From NCBI GenBank assembly GCA_046295975.1, contig JBKBMG010000020.1, positions 1 to 64,000 on the forward strand: a stretch of DNA of 64,000 bases, given 5' to 3'. This document shows positions 44,161-54,664 of this stretch, one piece after another (position 1 is the stretch's first letter; each line of letters opens with the position of its first letter). The DNA comes from UBA2357 sp046295975. GTDB taxonomy: Bacteria; Pseudomonadota; Gammaproteobacteria; Burkholderiales; Rhodocyclaceae. A program made the position numbers and the translations under genes. The notes beneath the pieces were generated by a model. The model saw only the letters and a list, made by a program, of their open reading frames with translations, ran no database searches and was not told the DNA's origin.

Positions 44161-45092
44161 GCGTCCGAAACGGCTGGGTGCGCGCCGGCTGGCTTGTCTT
44201 GGTGCCGGTCTTGGCCGTGCTCGCAAGTGGCTGTGGCGAAAAGGTGATTGAGTCCAGACAGACCGAATATCTGCTGGCCGACCCCTTGGAGCGCCGCACG
44301 ATCCTGGAGCAGGACGATCACCTGCGGCGCGGGGACGCCAAGGTGCCGCGGGCGCCGTTGCACATCGGCGGGCCCCCGGGCGCTCAGCGGTCACCGATCC
44401 CGGTCATGAGTCTGCTCAAGGTCAGGATAGACTTGTTGCCCCCGGTCGATTGCGAGCGCCCGCCCGAATGGCTGATGGCGTCGAGCGGCTTCGCCTTCCC
44501 TCAGCCGGTTGCCGATACGCAATTGGCCAGTCTGGGCGAGATCGTGCGTACTGCCGAGATCTGGGTCGTGCCGTCCTCGGCGAAGGGGGCTTACGTGGAC
44601 ATCGCGCCGGATGGTGCCGCAGGTCGGGCGATTGCGATGGAGGCGTCGTACGCAGGCGATCGACCCGATTTCCGCTCGCCGGTGGCGGTCGCCGTCGAGT
44701 TCGGCCCGGAATGGCTGGGCCTGCCGCTTCGCCAGATCGGAACCGCCGGTGCGCTGCTGTTTCCGCCCAGTCAGGACTGCGCGAAGCTGATCCGCAGCAG
44801 CGACGACTGGCTGCCGACCCGGGCGGTCGCCTACGGCCCCTTCGATCCCGGGGCCACCGCTGCGGATTCCCTGAAAATCCCCGCTGATGTGCCCTTCATC
44901 GCGCGCATCGTCGACATCTGCCCGGTTCGCCTGCAGCAACGCGACGAGTTTCTGGAGGTCGAGGGGCGTTACTTCTGGGAGCGGACCAACCGGTGGCGCT
45001 ACTCCGCCACCATCGTCGGGGCATGCGGCAGCGGCAACGTGACGTTCTCGCCGGCTCCGCTCATCGGCTACTTCCAGCAGAACGGACGCTGA
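44157..45092 (+). CDS. Predicted lipoprotein of unknown function, 311 aa
   Basis: A 311-residue exported protein. The leader ends in LAVLASGCGEK, a lipobox with Cys26, so the mature protein would be lipid-anchored. The body is soluble, with three or four further Cys (near 99, 213, 278 and 298) that could form disulfides, and no recognised domain. It is the last gene of a three-gene unit joined by ATGA overlaps. Membrane protein, exported propeller and lipoprotein together suggest an envelope-spanning assembly. Nothing in the sequence reveals the process it serves. Confidence 0.75.
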   Translation: MSVRNGWVRAGWLVLVPVLAVLASGCGEKVIESRQTEYLLADPLERRTILEQDDHLRRGDAKVPRAPLHIGGPPGAQRSPIPVMSLLKVRIDLLPPVDCERPPEWLMASSGFAFPQPVADTQLASLGEIVRTAEIWVVPSSAKGAYVDIAPDGAAGRAIAMEASYAGDRPDFRSPVAVAVEFGPEWLGLPLRQIGTAGALLFPPSQDCAKLIRSSDDWLPTRAVAYGPFDPGATAADSLKIPADVPFIARIVDICPVRLQQRDEFLEVEGRYFWERTNRWRYSATIVGACGSGNVTFSPAPLIGYFQQNGR

Positions 45093-45190
45093 CGCGCTCG
45101 ACGGTGGACGCGGCCGCGTCGCTTCGGTTGCGGCGGTTCTCCGTTTGCGACGGTGGTGCTCCGTGTCGCTCCGGCGTCGCGGAGCATGCG

Positions 45191-45682
45191 CTATCCGCCA
45201 CGCCGTATCCCCATCACACTCCCCGCCTGCGGCGGGCGGGGCAGGCGGGCGTGACGCGTTCGCGCCGCGTCCACCCGGATCTGGATGTCGGACGGGAAGC
45301 GGGCCGAGCGCTTCTGCGCCATGTCGATGTGCATGGTCAGCACTTCATTGGTCGCGACCAGCCAGCCGGCCTGTTGGTGGTGCATTTCGTGGTACAGGTG
45401 CAGCCGCTTGTGGTCGGCGTCGAGCAGGCGGGTGGTGATGATGTACGGCGCGTCGGCGGCGATTTCCCGCAGGTAGTTCACGTGCAGCTCCAGCGCGAAG
45501 GTGGAGTGTGCGCTGCGCGCGCGGTAGGCGGCGTCCAGGCCCAGGGTGTCGAGGAAGGTGTCGGTGGCCAGGTCGAAGGCGAGCACGTAGTAGGCCACGT
45601 TCATGTGGCCGTTGTAGTCGATCCATTCTGGCCGGACCATGCCTTGGGCGGTGGTGTCGCCGCGGGGGGCGGGTGCATGCAT
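45191..45682 (-). CDS. Hot-dog fold acyl-CoA thioesterase
   Basis: A 163-residue 4HBT-type thioesterase. The N-terminal active-site motif VRPEWIDYNGHMNVAYY (about 16-32), with the Asp/Asn/His set of the 4-hydroxybenzoyl-CoA thioesterase family, is clear, and HLYHEMHHQ marks the later strand. The closest group I recognise acts on carnitine- or betaine-type acyl-CoAs, but the substrate is not certain. A C-terminal Arg/Pro-rich tail is nonconserved. It lies opposite to its neighbours and is not part of an operon. Confidence 0.85.
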   Translation of the reverse strand: MHAPAPRGDTTAQGMVRPEWIDYNGHMNVAYYVLAFDLATDTFLDTLGLDAAYRARSAHSTFALELHVNYLREIAADAPYIITTRLLDADHKRLHLYHEMHHQQAGWLVATNEVLTMHIDMAQKRSARFPSDIQIRVDAARTRHARLPRPPQAGSVMGIRRGG

Positions 45683-45937
45683 GGGGGTGGCTCGTCGGTC
45701 TGATGCGGTGATTGTTGCCGCAACTGCGCCGCGGCGGCAAATCGCGGGCGGCAGAAAGTGCCGCCGCAGCGGCGCGGGCGGAACCGCTGCGGCCTCTGAG
45801 ATTCTGAAAAGCGCTTCTTATTCAGTTGGATGGGCGTGGCGCGCGAATGCCGCGGCGGGCGGGCACGGATCTGGCTGAGGCAGATTTGATGGCCTGCCCC
45901 GCGAAGGTGGTGGTGGGCCCAAGCAAAGAGGTCTGCC

Positions 45938-47086
45938 ATGTTCGAATCTTCCATCCTGCGCCCGGTCGCGGTGCCGCCCCATCTGGTCGGGCGCCCCGCG
46001 CCCTGCGACTTCTTCGACGCACGCGGCACCTTGCTGTTGCGCGCCGGCGCCCCGATTGCCGCCCAGGCGGCGGCCAGCGTGCCGCAGGCACGGCGCTTCT
46101 ACTGCCGTGCCGCGCAGGCCGAGCAGATCGCCCCGTCCGATCCGATCGGTGCCCTGCGCTCGGTGGGCGAGGCGCTGTCGATGCTGGACGAGCTGACCGG
46201 AACCCGCCAGGTGCTGAGCCGGGTGGAGTTCTTCGAACTGGCCGAAACGCTTTACCACAGCTGGCAGGTGGACGCCGATGCCTGCATCGGCTTTGCGCGC
46301 CTGTCGCGGTTCGACCGTCCCAGTGTCTGCCATTCCGTACTCACCGCCTTGTTCGCGGCCGAGCTGGCAAGTGCCAACGGCCTGCCTTCGCGCGACGTGA
46401 TGCATCTGGTGGGGGCGGCGCTGACGATGAACCTGGGCAGTCTGCGCCTGCATGACGAGATGCACGCGCTGGCGGGCGAGCCGGATGAGTTCGCGCGTGA
46501 GGCGCTGGCCTATCACCCGGCGCGGGCGGTACGCCTGCTCGAACGCATCGGGGGTTTTCCCGAGGACTGGCTGGATGCAGTTGCCCAGCATCATGAGAAC
46601 GTGGACGGCAGCGGTTATCCGCTGGGCCTGCAGCGCGCCGAGATCAGCCTGGGCGGGCGCATCCTGCGGGTCGCCGACGTGCTTGCGGCGCGCTTTCTGG
46701 GGCGGCGCGCACGTGCACCGCAATACTGGAACCTGAGCCAGGCGCGCGACCTGCGCAGGCTGATGGAGCATGTGTTCGCCCGTGATCTGGACAAGCTCGA
46801 CCAGACCCTGGCGCGGTTGTTGATGGCGCGGCTCGGCACTTTTCCGCCGGGCAGCATCGTGCGCCTGAACAACGGCGAACTGGCGGTGGTGAGCCGCCGC
46901 ACCTCGCCCCCCGGTGAGATGCCGCATGAGGTCCTGGCCTTCGTCGGTGCCAACGGGCGTCCGCTCGAGACGCTGCGGATGCGTCGCATCGGACCGCGCG
47001 ACTGCCGCATCCAGGGCTATGCCCACGACAATCTGCCGCGGCTGCCCGCCTTCGATTGGCTGTCGCTGTGGGGCTACCGGCACTGA
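45938..47086 (+). CDS. Degenerate HD-GYP domain protein
   Basis: A 382-residue soluble protein with an N-terminal part of unknown type (1-115) and an HD-GYP-like domain (about 120-310). His132, His193, His218/219 and the GSGYP part of HHENVDGSGYP (218-228) are kept. However, the HD dyad that binds metals, normally H-D-I-G, reads ALTMNLG at 161-167. Without it, cyclic-di-GMP hydrolysis is unlikely, so the protein may act as a c-di-GMP binder or partner rather than an enzyme. After about 310 comes a small beta-type C-terminal domain. It stands alone upstream of the GlrK-like kinase. Confidence 0.82.
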   Translation: MFESSILRPVAVPPHLVGRPAPCDFFDARGTLLLRAGAPIAAQAAASVPQARRFYCRAAQAEQIAPSDPIGALRSVGEALSMLDELTGTRQVLSRVEFFELAETLYHSWQVDADACIGFARLSRFDRPSVCHSVLTALFAAELASANGLPSRDVMHLVGAALTMNLGSLRLHDEMHALAGEPDEFAREALAYHPARAVRLLERIGGFPEDWLDAVAQHHENVDGSGYPLGLQRAEISLGGRILRVADVLAARFLGRRARAPQYWNLSQARDLRRLMEHVFARDLDKLDQTLARLLMARLGTFPPGSIVRLNNGELAVVSRRTSPPGEMPHEVLAFVGANGRPLETLRMRRIGPRDCRIQGYAHDNLPRLPAFDWLSLWGYRH

Positions 47087-47111
47087 CCCGGGCTTGGCCG
47101 CATTGCACTTT

Positions 47112-47127
47112 CTTACCGCACGGTAAG
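47112..47127. promoter_or_regulatory. Inverted repeat upstream of the GlrK-like gene
   Basis: CTTACCG-CA-CGGTAAG has perfect seven-base arms. It lies 26 bases after the HD-GYP stop and 57 bases before the kinase start. There is no T-run, so an operator is more likely than a terminator. Confidence 0.45.
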
Positions 47128-47183
47128 GCGTCAACGGGCTAGACTGCGGGCCGGCGCTCCGACCCGGTTACTGCACGTCCCTC

Positions 47184-48578
47184 ATGTCCCGCCTGTCCTT
47201 CAGTCACGTCCTGCTCGCCAGTTTCCTGTCCATTATCGCCATCCTCGGATCGGCGGCGGTGGGCGGGGTGCTGGCGTTGGAACGCTTTGCGCTGCAAAGC
47301 CGCGAAGGCGCGAGTGCGGGGCTGGCGATCACCACCGCAGTACAGGTGATCCGGGAGCGTACCGTGGATATGGAGCGCAGCGCCCGGCAATACCTGGTGC
47401 TGGAAGACGCATCGCTGCTCGAGCGCTTCGAGGAGGCGCGCAACGCCGCGCTGGAGGCGGCCCAGCCGCTGGTCGCGAGCGGCTTCGAGGCCGGCGTGGC
47501 GGAGTGGCGCAACGCGGTTGACGACACCGCGCGCGCCTTGCGCGAGGGCGCCGCCCACGACACCACGCTGGCCGCGCTGGCGCGCATCGCGCCGCTCAAC
47601 GAGGCGCTCGCAGCCGACAGCCGGGCGCGCATCCACCGCGTCAATCGCGATCTGGTGGATGAACTCGATGCCCATCGGCGGTCGCTGACGTTCAGCGTAC
47701 TGGCGGCCATCGTCGTGGCGGTGGTGGTGGCGGGATGCACCGGGTGGTGGGTGCTGCGGCCGCTCAGGCGAGTCGAGGCCGCCATCGACGGGCTGGGCCA
47801 GAGCCGCCTCGACCAGCCGATCGAAATCGTCGGTCCGGCCGACCTGCGCGAGCTCGGCCGACGGCTGGACTGGCTGCGGGTGCGCCTGGCCGACCTCGAG
47901 GCCAACCGCAGCCGCGTGCTGCGCCACGTGTCGCATGAGCTCAAGACGCCGCTGGCTTCGGTGCGCGAGGGCATTGCGCTGATCGAGGACGGCGTGGTGG
48001 GCGAGATCACCCCGGCGCAGCGCGAGATTACCGCCATCCTCGACCAGAACGCGCGCACCTTGCAGCAGCGCATCGAAGGTTTGCTCGGCTTCAATGCGGC
48101 GATCTTCGACGCCCACAGCCTGCATCCGCGCCGTGTCGCACTGCGGCCGCTGCTGGAGGAGGTGGTCGCCGAGCAGCAGCTCACGCTGCAGTCCCGTCGT
48201 GTGGGCGTGCGCATTGAAGGGGCGGACCGGCGGGTGACCGCCGACGCCGACAAGCTCAAGGTGGTGTTCGGCAATCTGCTCGGGAACGCGATATCGTTCA
48301 GCCCGGAAGGCGGCGAGATCCGCTTTACCCTGGGCCACCGGCCCGGCTGGGTGCAGATCGATTGCGTGGACCAGGGGCCGGGTGTGGCCGAGAGCGAGTT
48401 GGAGCGCATCTTCGACCCCTTCGTGCAGGGCAGCCGGCCGTCCCCGCAGGCGCGGGGCGGCAGCGGCCTGGGGCTGTCCATCGTGCGTGAGTTCATTGCC
48501 GCCCATCGTGGGCGGAGCATGGCCGTGTCCCACCGGGGCGGGGCCTATTTCCGGATCGAGTTGCCCGATGATGTATGA
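47184..48578 (+). CDS. glrK: Sensor histidine kinase, GlrK/QseE-like
   Basis: A 464-residue inner-membrane kinase. Helices lie at about 10-32 and 170-190, with a helical periplasmic domain between them, followed by HAMP (about 190-245). His251 is the phosphoacceptor in RHVSHELKTPLASVREG. The ATPase domain has NLLGNAISFSPEGG, DQGPGV and GSGLGLSIVREF. The gene order kinase, small lipoprotein, sigma-54 regulator is that of glrK-qseG-glrR in enterobacteria, which senses envelope stress and controls sRNA or sigma-E-related genes. The next gene starts inside its last codons. Confidence 0.87.
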   Translation: MSRLSFSHVLLASFLSIIAILGSAAVGGVLALERFALQSREGASAGLAITTAVQVIRERTVDMERSARQYLVLEDASLLERFEEARNAALEAAQPLVASGFEAGVAEWRNAVDDTARALREGAAHDTTLAALARIAPLNEALAADSRARIHRVNRDLVDELDAHRRSLTFSVLAAIVVAVVVAGCTGWWVLRPLRRVEAAIDGLGQSRLDQPIEIVGPADLRELGRRLDWLRVRLADLEANRSRVLRHVSHELKTPLASVREGIALIEDGVVGEITPAQREITAILDQNARTLQQRIEGLLGFNAAIFDAHSLHPRRVALRPLLEEVVAEQQLTLQSRRVGVRIEGADRRVTADADKLKVVFGNLLGNAISFSPEGGEIRFTLGHRPGWVQIDCVDQGPGVAESELERIFDPFVQGSRPSPQARGGSGLGLSIVREFIAAHRGRSMAVSHRGGAYFRIELPDDV

Positions 48579-49265
48579 ACCTCAAGTGTCCGCCCGCATG
48601 CCAGAGCGGCTTGCGCGCCAGCCTGTGCGGCCCGTTCGGCCAGTGCACGCGTGCCGATCATGGTTGGCGGTTGCGGCCGTTGCCTGGTTGATCGGCGGTT
48701 GCGCGTCGCCCGGAGTGCAGGAGCAGTCGGGCGGCGCAGCCTCCCCGCCGATGCCGACCCAGGCGATCTTCCTGCGTGCCTGCGATCACGTGGAGGGGCT
48801 GCTCGAAACCTACGCGGCGGTGCGTGGCCTGCCTCAGGGCGAACGACTGGCGCGCGAGTCGGCACTCGCGCGCGAACCGGACACCGCGGTCCTGCGGGTG
48901 CAGCGCGCCATGTTGCTGGCCGGCAGCGACGATGCCGCAATGCTCGAACGGGCCCTGAGCCTGCTTGAATCCGTGCCCCGCCCGCAGGGCCGCGACGCCT
49001 GCATGACCAGCGGCTTTGCCGAACTGCTCACCGATTTCATCCGCCCCCGGCTCGAACTGGCGCAGCGTGCGGAGCGCCTGGCCCGCGAGGCCGAAAGCGG
49101 CCGTCGGGCGCTTGCGGAGAGCCGTGAGGAGCAGGCACGGCTGCGCGAGAAACTCGACGCATTGGCCGAGATCGAGCGCTCCCTGCCGGCCCGTCCCCAG
49201 CCAGATCCGGTGCCAGTGCCCACGGAGCCCGAAGCGGGCACGGCCGCCCCCCGAGGAGTACGCCC

Positions 49266-49269
<4 letters not shown>
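48568..49269 (+). CDS. QseG-like outer-membrane lipoprotein
   Basis: A 233-residue exported protein. After a basic N terminus comes a signal segment ending in AWLIGGCAS, with lipobox Cys near 49. The mature domain is helical with a Cys-containing segment, and the last 60 residues are charged and coiled-coil-like, rich in Glu/Arg, ending in a Pro-rich tail. By position between glrK and glrR it corresponds to QseG, a lipoprotein that binds and tunes the kinase. The start at 48568 is close to the kinase stop, and an ATG at 48571 is equally possible. Sequence similarity to known QseG could not be tested. Confidence 0.7.
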
Positions 49270-50723
<1,454 letters not shown>

Positions 50724-50747
50724 TTTGCCGCGTCTTCGCGGAAACGC

Positions 50748-50765
50748 CGTCGGGGTGGGGCGACA
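50748..50765. promoter_or_regulatory. GlrR-type binding site candidate
   Basis: CGTC-N10-GACA differs by one base from the published GlrR pattern TGTC-N10-GACA. It lies about 100 bases upstream of the sigma-54 promoter, a normal enhancer distance. Confidence 0.55.
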
Positions 50766-50851
50766 CATTTCCGGTGCTGCGCCGGGCGCACCCCCGCCGA
50801 CACCTCGCGGTCAACCGTTCGCGCGCCGGATGAGGGGCGCGCCACGAGGGG

Positions 50852-50867
50852 TGGCACGGGCGTTGCA
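50852..50867 (+). promoter_or_regulatory. Consensus sigma-54 promoter of the BON gene
   Basis: TGGCACGGGCGTTGCA matches the consensus TGGCACG-N4-TTGCW at every fixed position. The transcript would start near 50878, about 50 bases before the BON-domain start codon, leaving room for the AAGGAG ribosome site. Confidence 0.92.
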
Positions 50868-50928
50868 TGAGGGGAACCGGGACCGCTGCAGCGCGGTCTG
50901 TCGCATCATTACAAGAAAGGAGTTCGCC

Positions 50929-51270
50929 ATGATCACACGCCACACGATTGCCGCCATCCTCTCCACGACTGCGCTCGCCTTCTCGATCAGCCTGCCCGCC
51001 CATTCCGCGATCAACGATCCGGTGCTGCTGCTGGCCATGCAGGTCGCCGGCGCGGAGCGCGACGCGGAAGTCCGGCAGCGCATCGAAGCCGGCTTGATGA
51101 CCGACCCGGCGTTGCGCGAGGCCGAGATCGCCGTTCGCACCGACGACGGCGTGGTGACCCTGGAAGGCAAGGTCCACAGCCCCGACGCGCGCGATCAGGC
51201 GCAACGTCTGGTGAGCGCCGTGCCCGGCGTGAGCATGATCCGCAATGAGCTTGAGGTGGTGCCGAACTGA
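50929..51270 (+). CDS. Periplasmic BON-domain protein, 113 aa
   Basis: A small exported protein with a signal peptide (about 1-26, ending LPAHS). One BON domain covers about 43-111: VRQRIEAGLMTDPALREAEIAVRTDDGVVTLEG, then SPDARDQAQRLVSAVPGVSMIRNEL. BON proteins such as OsmY bind membranes and help the cell under envelope or osmotic stress. The ATG at 50929 follows AAGGAG. A perfect sigma-54 promoter and GlrR-type site stand upstream, and a terminator follows, so it is a single-gene unit likely controlled by the preceding GlrK/GlrR system. Confidence 0.9.
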   Translation: MITRHTIAAILSTTALAFSISLPAHSAINDPVLLLAMQVAGAERDAEVRQRIEAGLMTDPALREAEIAVRTDDGVVTLEGKVHSPDARDQAQRLVSAVPGVSMIRNELEVVPN

Positions 51271-51316
51271 TTCCGGGCAGCCGGGACTCAAGCGCGCCAA
51301 CGCTTTACAATGACAT

Positions 51317-51347
51317 GGGCCGGACACATGGGTGTCCGGCCCATTTT
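51317..51347 (+). terminator. Intrinsic terminator after the BON gene
   Basis: GGGCCGGACAC at 51317-51327 pairs perfectly with GTGTCCGGCCC at 51332-51342, followed by ATTTT. It separates the BON gene from the flavoprotein gene. Confidence 0.85.
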
Positions 51348-51367
51348 GCGTTTACGGAGCGGGGCGC

Positions 51368-52513
51368 ATGCAAGACCAATCGAGAGGCGTCGTCATCATC
51401 GGCGGCGGGATCGCCGGCGCGTCGGCGGCCTATTTCCTGGTGCGCAGGGGGTGCGCGGTGGTGCTGCTTGAACGCGAGGAGCAGCCGGGCTACCACAGCA
51501 CCGGCCGCTCCGCCGCCTTGTTCAGCGAAACCTACGGACCGGCGGTGATCCGTCGCCTGTCGGCGTGCAGCCGCGCCTTTCTGGAGCAACCGCCGGAGGG
51601 CTTTGCCGACCATCCCCTGCTTGCGCCGCGTGGCATGCTGGTGGTTGCCGCGCAGGCGCGGCGGGCGGCGCTGGAGGCGTTCGCACGCGAGGTGCGCGCC
51701 AACGGGGCGCAGGTACAGATGCTGGAACGGGACGAGGTATTGCGCCAGGTGCCGATACTGCGCGCCGACCAGGTGAGTGTAGGGGCCTTGGAGACGGCGG
51801 CGATGGACATCGACGTGCATGCCTTGCACTGGGGGTTCATCCGTCAGTTCCGGCAGCTTGGTGGCACGCTGGTGACCGACGCCGAGGTGGTCGAGATCAG
51901 CCGCAGTGAAGCGGGCTGGTGCGTTGGCGACCGGCACGGGCGGCGCTTCGAGGCGGAGGTGGTGGTGAATGCAGCGGGGGCCTGGGCGGACGAGCTGGCG
52001 AGACTGGCCGGGGTAACACCCCTGGGGCTGGTGCCCAAGCGGCGCACCGCGGTGATGGTGGATCTGCCCGAGGGGACGCGGGCCGAGCACTGGCCGATGG
52101 TGTGCGACCTGGACGAGCACTACTACTTCAAGCCCGATGCTGGCCGGCTGTTGGTTTCGCCCGCCGATGAGACGCCCGTGCCCCCTCAGGACGTGCAACC
52201 CGAAGACCTGGACGTGGCGATCGCGCTCGACCGCTTCATGACCGCGACCACCGTCGAAGTACGTCGGCCGGGCGCCACCTGGGCCGGTCTGCGCAGCTTC
52301 TTCGCCGATGGCGATCCGGTGTCGGGCTTCGCGCCGGACGCCCCCGGTTTCTACTGGCTGGCCGGCCAGGGCGGCTACGGCATCCAGACCGCGGCCGCGA
52401 TGGGCCGGCTCTCGGCCGCCTTGATCTGCGGCGACGAGCTGCCGCCGGACATGGCGGCAGCTGGCATTCTTGCCGAGCACCTGAGCGCTGGACGCGCCGG
52501 GCTGACGGGCTGA
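51368..52513 (+). CDS. FAD amino-acid dehydrogenase, DauA-like
   Basis: A 381-residue flavoprotein of the D-amino-acid oxidase/dehydrogenase family. The FAD-binding motif GGGIAGASAAYFL (about 12-24) is followed by PGYHSTGRSAALFSETYG (about 41-58), and AGQGGYGIQTAAAMG lies near the C terminus. The pattern closely resembles D-arginine dehydrogenase DauA, which deaminates D-arginine and other D-amino acids with electrons going to the respiratory chain. The usual partner dauB is not adjacent, so a broad D-amino acid oxidising role is as likely. The start is the ATG at 51368; the frame continues upstream, but there the sequence is the terminator of the previous gene. Confidence 0.85.
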   Translation: MQDQSRGVVIIGGGIAGASAAYFLVRRGCAVVLLEREEQPGYHSTGRSAALFSETYGPAVIRRLSACSRAFLEQPPEGFADHPLLAPRGMLVVAAQARRAALEAFAREVRANGAQVQMLERDEVLRQVPILRADQVSVGALETAAMDIDVHALHWGFIRQFRQLGGTLVTDAEVVEISRSEAGWCVGDRHGRRFEAEVVVNAAGAWADELARLAGVTPLGLVPKRRTAVMVDLPEGTRAEHWPMVCDLDEHYYFKPDAGRLLVSPADETPVPPQDVQPEDLDVAIALDRFMTATTVEVRRPGATWAGLRSFFADGDPVSGFAPDAPGFYWLAGQGGYGIQTAAAMGRLSAALICGDELPPDMAAAGILAEHLSAGRAGLTG

Positions 52514-52525
52514 CAGGCTAGCCCG
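52506..52525. other. Hairpin between convergent genes
   Basis: CGGGCT pairs with AGCCCG across an eight-base loop. It overlaps the stop codon of the DauA-like gene and lies just before the end of the reductive activator gene on the other strand. It lacks a T-run, so termination is uncertain. Confidence 0.4.
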
Positions 52526-52539
52526 CCCCGGACGCTTGG

Positions 52540-54576
52540 TCAGGCCGCCGAGGCGCGGCCTCGCACACTCCGGCGACCGCGTGCCGCACTTCCCGGTACC
52601 GTCTGGGCGGGCTCCGGCAGCGCGACTTCGGCGCGCAGTCGCGGAAAGCGGTCGTGGCGGTGGGGAATCGCCATGGCGGCGACGAAGTGTTCCTGGAAGC
52701 GCGGTTCGACTGCGGTTTCGATCTTCTCCACCCCTCGCACCACGTTCTCGATTTCGGCGCGCGCGCGCTTGTCGAGCAGGGCGATGCGGGCGCCGGTGCC
52801 GGCGGCGTTGCCGACCGAGCGCACCTGTGCCAGCGCGCAATCGGGGATCAGGCCGAGGATCATCGCGTACTTGACCTCGATGTGGCTGCCGAAGGCGCCG
52901 GCCAGGCGGATGTGGTCGACCTGCTCGGTGCCGAACTTTTCCATCAGCAGCTTGATGCCGGCGTAGAGCGCGGCCTTGGCCAGCTGGATGGCGCGCACGT
53001 CGTTCTGGGTGATGCGCAGCGGCTGTTCGCCGTGGTCGTGCAGCACGTAGGCAAAGGTGCGGCCGTCGGCCACCACGCGGGGGCTGCGTGCGGCGTTGGC
53101 GCCCAGGATCACGCCGTCCTGGTCGAGGATGCCGGCGAGGTACATTTCGGCCAGGACCTCGATGATGCCCGAGCCGCAGATGCCGGTGACGCCTTGCGGG
53201 GCGAGGGCGGCGAGCGCTTCGGCAAAGCCGGGTTCGTCGGACCACAGCTCGCAGCCGATCACGCGGAAGCGGGGTTCCAGCGTGTCCGGGGCGATGCGCA
53301 CGCGCTCGATCGCGCCGGGGGCGGCGCGCTGGCCGCAACTGATCTGGGCGCCTTCGAAGGCCGGGCCGGTGGGGCTGGAGGCGGCGAGCAGGCGCTGGCG
53401 GTTGCCGAGCACGATCTCGGCATTGGTGCCGACATCGACGATGAGGGTGATCTCGTCGTGCAGCCAGGGGGTTTCGGAGAGCATCACCCCGGCGGTGTCG
53501 GCACCGACGTGGCCGGCGATACAGGGCAGCACGTAGATGCGCGCGTTGGGGTGGATGAAGCACTCGATCTCGGTGGCCCACAGGCCGGCCACCGACTCGT
53601 CGGTGGCCAGTGCGAAGGGGGCGCCGCCGAGTTCTACCGGGCTGATGCCGAGCAGCAGGTGGTGCATGATGGGGTTGGCGACGAAGGTCACCTCGACGAT
53701 CTCGGTCACACCGATACCGGCCGTGGCGGCGAGTTCGCTGGCGAGGTCGTTGATTGCGGTGCGCACTGCGCGGGTCATGTCGATGTCGCCGCCGGGGTTC
53801 ATCATCACGTACGAGACCCGGCTCATGAGGTCTTCGCCGAAGCGGATCTGCGGATTCATGCGCCCGGCCGAGGCCAGCACCTTGCCGCTGGACAGATCGC
53901 ACAGGTGGGCGGCGATGGTGGTGGAGCCTACGTCCACCGCCATGCCGTAGATGCGCTCGTGCAGGCCGGGCCAGACCGCGATGATCTGGCGTTCGTCATG
54001 CACGGCGACGGTGACTTTCCAGTCGCCCTGGCGCAGTGCCGGCTGGAGCTGCTGCACCACCCGGATGTCGGCGAAGAGCTCGGGCAGGCGCCAGTCGAAG
54101 TCGAGCGCATCCTTGAGCCGGCGCAGGTCGGACGAGGGGATGTGGAGGTCGGGCGGCTGAACCTCGATGTAGCACAGCCGCACGATGGGGTTGAGCTCGA
54201 TGTCCAGGTGCAGCGCGTCCTTGCGCACGATCTGGCGGTGCACCTGGCTGTCGGGCGGTACGTCGATGACGGCGTCGCCTTCGATCAGGGTCGAGCACGA
54301 CAGCCGCCGCCCATGCTTGAGCGGACCGTTGCCGGCCTCCCAGGCGTGTTCGGTGTCGCCCTTGGGTGAGAGGTGTTCGCTGCGCGACACCAGCCCATGC
54401 TTGGCGAACTCGCCTTCGGCGAGCACAACCTGGCAGCGTCCGCACAGGCCGCGGCCGCCGCACACCGAATCGATGTCCACGCCCAGCGCGCGGGCCGCCT
54501 GCAGTACCGGGGTGCCGATGGTGAAGCGCCCGCGGCGCCCGGACGGGGTGAATACGACGAGGGCTTCCTGGCTCAC
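52540..54576 (-). CDS. Reductive activator of corrinoid enzymes (RACE), ASKHA/DUF4445 type
   Basis: A 678-residue protein that returns an oxidised Co(II) corrinoid protein to the active Co(I) state using ATP. The N-terminal 2Fe-2S ferredoxin domain has Cys39, Cys45, Cys48 and Cys94 (C-x5-C-x2-C and a distant C). The large C-terminal part is the ASKHA-type ATP domain (DUF4445), with AVDVGSTTIAAHLCDLSSG and LIVDVGTNAEIVLGN as phosphate-binding loops. The gene is the last of the leftward module, 88 bases after the methyltransferase gene. Start: a GTG at 54576; the frame upstream is Pro/Arg-rich and unlike the family. Confidence 0.9.
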   Translation of the reverse strand: MSQEALVVFTPSGRRGRFTIGTPVLQAARALGVDIDSVCGGRGLCGRCQVVLAEGEFAKHGLVSRSEHLSPKGDTEHAWEAGNGPLKHGRRLSCSTLIEGDAVIDVPPDSQVHRQIVRKDALHLDIELNPIVRLCYIEVQPPDLHIPSSDLRRLKDALDFDWRLPELFADIRVVQQLQPALRQGDWKVTVAVHDERQIIAVWPGLHERIYGMAVDVGSTTIAAHLCDLSSGKVLASAGRMNPQIRFGEDLMSRVSYVMMNPGGDIDMTRAVRTAINDLASELAATAGIGVTEIVEVTFVANPIMHHLLLGISPVELGGAPFALATDESVAGLWATEIECFIHPNARIYVLPCIAGHVGADTAGVMLSETPWLHDEITLIVDVGTNAEIVLGNRQRLLAASSPTGPAFEGAQISCGQRAAPGAIERVRIAPDTLEPRFRVIGCELWSDEPGFAEALAALAPQGVTGICGSGIIEVLAEMYLAGILDQDGVILGANAARSPRVVADGRTFAYVLHDHGEQPLRITQNDVRAIQLAKAALYAGIKLLMEKFGTEQVDHIRLAGAFGSHIEVKYAMILGLIPDCALAQVRSVGNAAGTGARIALLDKRARAEIENVVRGVEKIETAVEPRFQEHFVAAMAIPHRHDRFPRLRAEVALPEPAQTVPGSAARGRRSVRGRASAA

Positions 54577-54664
54577 GGGTATCGTCTCCGTAAGGGGGCG
54601 TGGGTGGGGCCGCGGCTGGGGGCACGCTTTGGGGGCGACCTCATGGGCGGTGCGGCGGGTTGGC

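Noticed and set aside
52506..52525. Intrinsic terminator between the DauA-like and RACE genes
   Set aside because: Six-base stem and no T-run on either strand.
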